Origin: Corydoras sp. C115
Taxonomy: Eukaryota > Chordata > Actinopteri > Siluriformes > Callichthyidae
Direction of reading: 5' to 3'
DNA: 64,000 nt
Assembly: GCA_019802505.1 (NCBI GenBank)
Contig: JAFMOC010000007.1
Coordinates: forward strand, 8,791,001 to 8,855,000
Positions within the stretch are counted from its first letter, which is position 1, and each line of letters opens with the position of its first letter. The position numbers were made by a program, and so were the translations under genes. Below, one piece after another: positions 60,966 through 64,000 of this stretch. The notes beneath the pieces are model-generated. The model worked only from the letters and a program-made list of their open reading frames with translations, did not search any database and was not told where the DNA came from.

Positions 60966-61398
60966 AGTTTGAAAATCAGTTTCAACTTCATGGTATTCTA
61001 CTATACACAAAAGTCCACCCATGTCCCATAAACCACCTACAGCACAGTTAAGAGAAGAAAACAGACGGGTGCATATAGTGTATTATAGTTGTAACGTCCC
61101 AATTAGCAGGGATAAAAAGCTCTGTGTTTGTAGACAATATTGTTTTTATTGCTAAAACAGCAGATAATGAAAAAAAAAGAATATTTCAAAATGAATTTCA
61201 CAGTGTATTATATTTAAAACTAGAACATAGTGTGACTAAGTGTCTGACCTGCTGCTATAGTGTTGAACTCACAAATAAATAAATCAGTGTGCTTTTATAT
61301 ACAGTTATGTATATGTTCTTTTTAAATTACAGTATTCAAATTTTTTGTTTTATGAATAGTGATAACATGCGATTGAAAGAAAATAAATGAATACATGT
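60966..61398. other. Unique AT-rich DNA
   Basis: No gene or known repeat recognised. Confidence 0.4.
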
Positions 61399-62135
61399 GT
61401 CTAGGCCAGTGCTTCTCAAATAGTGGGGCGCGCCCCCCTGGGGGGGCACAGTGCGGTGCCTGGGGGGGCGCATAACAAGATATCACAGTGCAAGTGATAT
61501 TAAGTGTACTGAACAAACCCTCGAGATACAACATGGAGAAATATTTAAGAGACGACGGAGAGACGAAGATAATGAGAGCAACAAAAGTCAACCGAAAGCT
61601 AAATATCGAAGCGAATGTAGCGCCTGGCTTCACTGTAACTGTAACTTCACTGTAACTGAGGTGGGAGACGAAGAAAGACCGGCGTGTCTGCTGCAACATT
61701 TTTGTTTTGTAGGTTAAAGTGTTAATAAATTGTGCTCCAGAATTAATATTGCTGATGAATTTGAATTTATTATTATTTATTGATTTTATTTAATTTCATT
61801 TTTCAGTATCAAATGCCAGTCAGTTCAAAAATGTTTCTAGTTTAAATAAGGATTTCATTTGTTTCTGTTACAAACTAAAAAACAAAGTTAACAAAATGAT
61901 TCTTTGTTCTGAGTTGATCTATATTTCTTTCCTTTTTGTTTTCTTTATTGTTAATAAGGATACATTGTTATAAAAGAGGTGTACTTATAACAAATTTATA
62001 GACAAATGATACTACAGTGGGCGTGTAAAAATACTATTTCATCCCATTTTGTCATGTACGGGGGGGGGGCGCAAAATGTTTTCTTTTTCCTAGGGGGGGC
62101 TTAACAGAAAATAATTGAGAATCACTGGTCTAGGC
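61399..62135. mobile_element. hAT-type DNA transposon with perfect 8-bp target duplication
   Basis: Element 61407-62127, 721 bases. The ends are short inverted repeats: cagtgcttctcaa at the left and, in reverse complement, cagtgattctcaa at the right (12 of 13 match). The flanks are an exact 8-base direct repeat, gtctaggc, at 61399-61406 and 62128-62135. G/C-rich subterminal stretches occur at both ends (61425-61470 and 62060-62100). Ends of this kind are known from fish hAT elements related to ZBED-type transposases. The interior is too short for a transposase. Confidence 0.9.
61451..61717 (+). pseudogene. Open-frame remnant inside the hAT element
   Basis: An 88-codon frame with a basic stretch KRRRRDEDNESNKSQPKAK. 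A second frame starts at ATG 61532 (MEKYLRDDGE) and appears to be the true start shifted by one base. It could be the remnant of the N-terminus of a hAT transposase. No BED zinc finger or catalytic domain is present. Confidence 0.35.
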
Positions 62136-62434
62136 TAACAGAGAAATTTAAGTACTAGTGGGATCTGTGGGTGATTCCAACTGTGCTGTACCTTAAAAAT
62201 ATAAGGAGGCAACTACATGGATTTGGACTCTCATGAGACTAATTGAAATAGTGTATTACCAGAGTAATTATGCCTAAATATTGGGGATCTATTGAATCAC
62301 TTTTCACGTGCCGTTGGATGTTGGCTTTTAAAATAGAATACGGCAGGGAAAATGCCTTAGTCACAAGCAGACAAAGTGAATCTCAATTCTAGATTGACAT
62401 GCATATGTCGTTAGAACACAGCAAGAATTTCGGT
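62136..62434. other. Unique DNA
   Basis: No gene or known repeat recognised. Confidence 0.4.
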
Positions 62435-62715
62435 TTGATTCCCAGGTGGACTAAACACAGATGCTGTTTGTGGGAAGTCATTGCTTTGCCTGTGTAGATT
62501 TTATCTGAGGTCTTCAGTTTTCTTACACATTGGAGACACTAATGTGTCACTTAAGACATGCAGATAGGTAAATATGAAATACTAAAATTGCGCTAGCCTT
62601 TGTGGTGCACTTGTGTTGGTGTTAAGCCTGACTATATAAGAGGAGGTTGCACCAGGAAGGGCATCCAGTGTAAAAGGGGCGACCCCTAATGGGAACAGCC
62701 AAAAGAAACTGTCTA
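62435..62715 (+). repeat. Degraded tRNA-derived SINE of a third type
   Basis: B-box-like 'ggtttgattcccagg' near 62432, a middle part with 'ttatctgaggtcttcagttt', and a terminal block 'aggaagggcatccagtgtaa' near 62656 followed by 'ggggcgacccctaatgggaa' near 62678. The last two blocks are characteristic of a common fish SINE 3' end. Confidence 0.6.
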
Positions 62716-64000
62716 TGGCTGAAAAGCATTAGATTTTTGCAAAACGCAAAGTTTTACAGACATTTTTACTTTCTCTCTAGATTTCTAAGAATTGTGTGTT
62801 GAATTACTTCACTAGTACTTGAACTGATTTAGTTTCATGATCTAAATAGCGTTTTCAGGCTAAAATGCTATTTTAATCTTATACTTCATATAATCTTAAC
62901 ACTTATAATTTTGGAGATTAATGAAGCATTTTAAAGCAGTTAAAATATACAGTGCTGATAATTTTATCACATACAGTGTATGTGTGAAGTATTGAACAGG
63001 ACTTTTTCAGTCTAATTAATATCTCCAAAGGGTTTTGGTACTTATTTTAATACTTGTCGTCAGTGTAAATAAAGAGAATGGGTTTTGTACTGTATTTTTG
63101 TATTTTTGTTCCCAACACTGTCACCACCCAGAATAAATCTCACTTATTGATGTACATGTCTGATTAGCTAAAATATATTTCTGTAAATATCTGTATAATA
63201 TCTGTAGAACTCCTCTGCACTTTTTGGCTCCTCTGGCCAGCCAAACAGTAATATTGTGCTTTGTGAAAAACATTTTTAACCTATATTCAGACTTTGCAAG
63301 CAAAAGATTTAAATTAGGGGGCAGCAGACATACCAATGCTTTCACAGCGCTTCAGATAAACACCTAATCATGACAATTATTCCTTTACTGTGGGGGAGCA
63401 ATCCTGATAATACTCCCACTTTCTTGGTGTTTGAGATTATTATCTTTTGTCTGCTGGCCACATATTATGATCCAGTTGTTGTTCACTCGCCTTGACACTT
63501 TGCGATCAGTAAACAGTATGATTAGACATGAAATAAGCTAATACAGTTATATACAGAGAGAATAACGTAGATCTCTGTAAACACCAAGGAAAAAGCCTTG
63601 AACAGAACACTGAAGAAACATCAAGTGTACCAAGCCTTTCTGAAATAGCTTTCTCATTTATAATCACTTACACACAAACATTACACACAGAAACATATGG
63701 ACACACACACACCCCTCTAACTCACTTGTCACATTTTTGGATCACTGCCCAAACTCTAAGTGAGAGGTAACCATTTACAAGCTTGACTCTCAACCAAGAC
63801 ACTAATCAAATAAATGAACTATTTGTTTTGAAACATCAAGCACATTAAGGCTGGACTCAGTAGTTGCCAGGCAAACAGCAGCTCAACAAGGGGGTGGGGT
63901 TATAAGATGGCTCAATAATATAACAGTACAGAGATACAGAATGGTGAACGCAAAGCATCAGGAGCCAAATTAACCACAAAGTGTCCCCTTACTTATCACA
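62716..64000. other. Unique DNA, no gene recognised
   Basis: A segment at about 62950-63045 with 'gtgtgaagtattgaacagga' vaguely resembles termini of a fish Tc1-type MITE, but only one end is seen. There are short (CA)n runs near 63700. No exon-like frame. Confidence 0.35.

Noticed and set aside
62950..63120. Possible Tc1-type MITE end
   Set aside because: Only one end with weak resemblance was seen, and no inverted partner or TA pair could be fixed.

Overview
This 64 kb window looks like a gene-free stretch of a teleost fish nuclear genome, either intergenic or deep inside a large intron. The base composition is AT-rich and (GT)n, (CA)n, (GA)n and (AT)n microsatellites are frequent. The interspersed repeats are of kinds known from fish: tRNA-derived SINEs of a DANA/Mermaid-like type, Tc1-like transposons, hAT-like and mariner-like non-autonomous elements, and L2-like and other non-LTR LINE relics. 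The SINE type fits an ostariophysan (catfish, characin or carp relatives), but the species cannot be fixed from sequence alone. No open reading frame looks like a host protein-coding exon. The longest (163 codons at 52161-52652) is antisense to a decayed reverse transcriptase. No tRNA, rRNA or CRISPR array was seen.

Layout. 1-2000: a SINE cut by the window edge, two tandem copies of a fold-back DNA repeat, and a lone SINE head. 4090-4551: a long imperfect inverted repeat. 6525-6841: an old reverse-strand SINE. 9-14 kb: a LINE tail relic, a two-copy unnamed repeat and a decayed Tc1 element. 15-24 kb: microsatellites, a SINE and mostly unique DNA. 24.4-25.6 kb: a dead Tc1 transposon. 26-30.4 kb: SINEs, including one nested in a DNA transposon. 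32-38.4 kb: microsatellites, more SINEs and a tandem pair of palindromes. 39.5-45 kb: a Tc1 relic, SINE relics and a small mariner-like MITE. 46.2-48.1 kb: a dead L2-like LINE. 49.3-49.7 kb: a GT/GA minisatellite. 50.7-52.7 kb: two LINE fossils. 54.1-54.9 kb: a SINE and an internally deleted Tc1. 57.3-58.4 kb: unique DNA with homeodomain-like motifs. 59.8-62.7 kb: a SINE, a fold-back repeat, a hAT element with perfect 8-bp target duplications and another SINE relic.

How the parts relate. The elements form nested layers of different age. SINEs with intact 11-12 bp target duplications are the youngest layer. The L2-like LINE shares its 3' tail with several SINE-like relics in the window, which fits the model in which SINEs borrow the machinery of a partner LINE. 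Every transposase and reverse transcriptase remnant is visibly broken.

I found no convincing new multi-gene system. The most unusual structure is a perfect 54-bp-arm palindrome at 37435-37552, next to a second palindrome and a long (AT)n tract. Several unique blocks have the look of conserved non-coding elements, but that needs alignment to other fish genomes.
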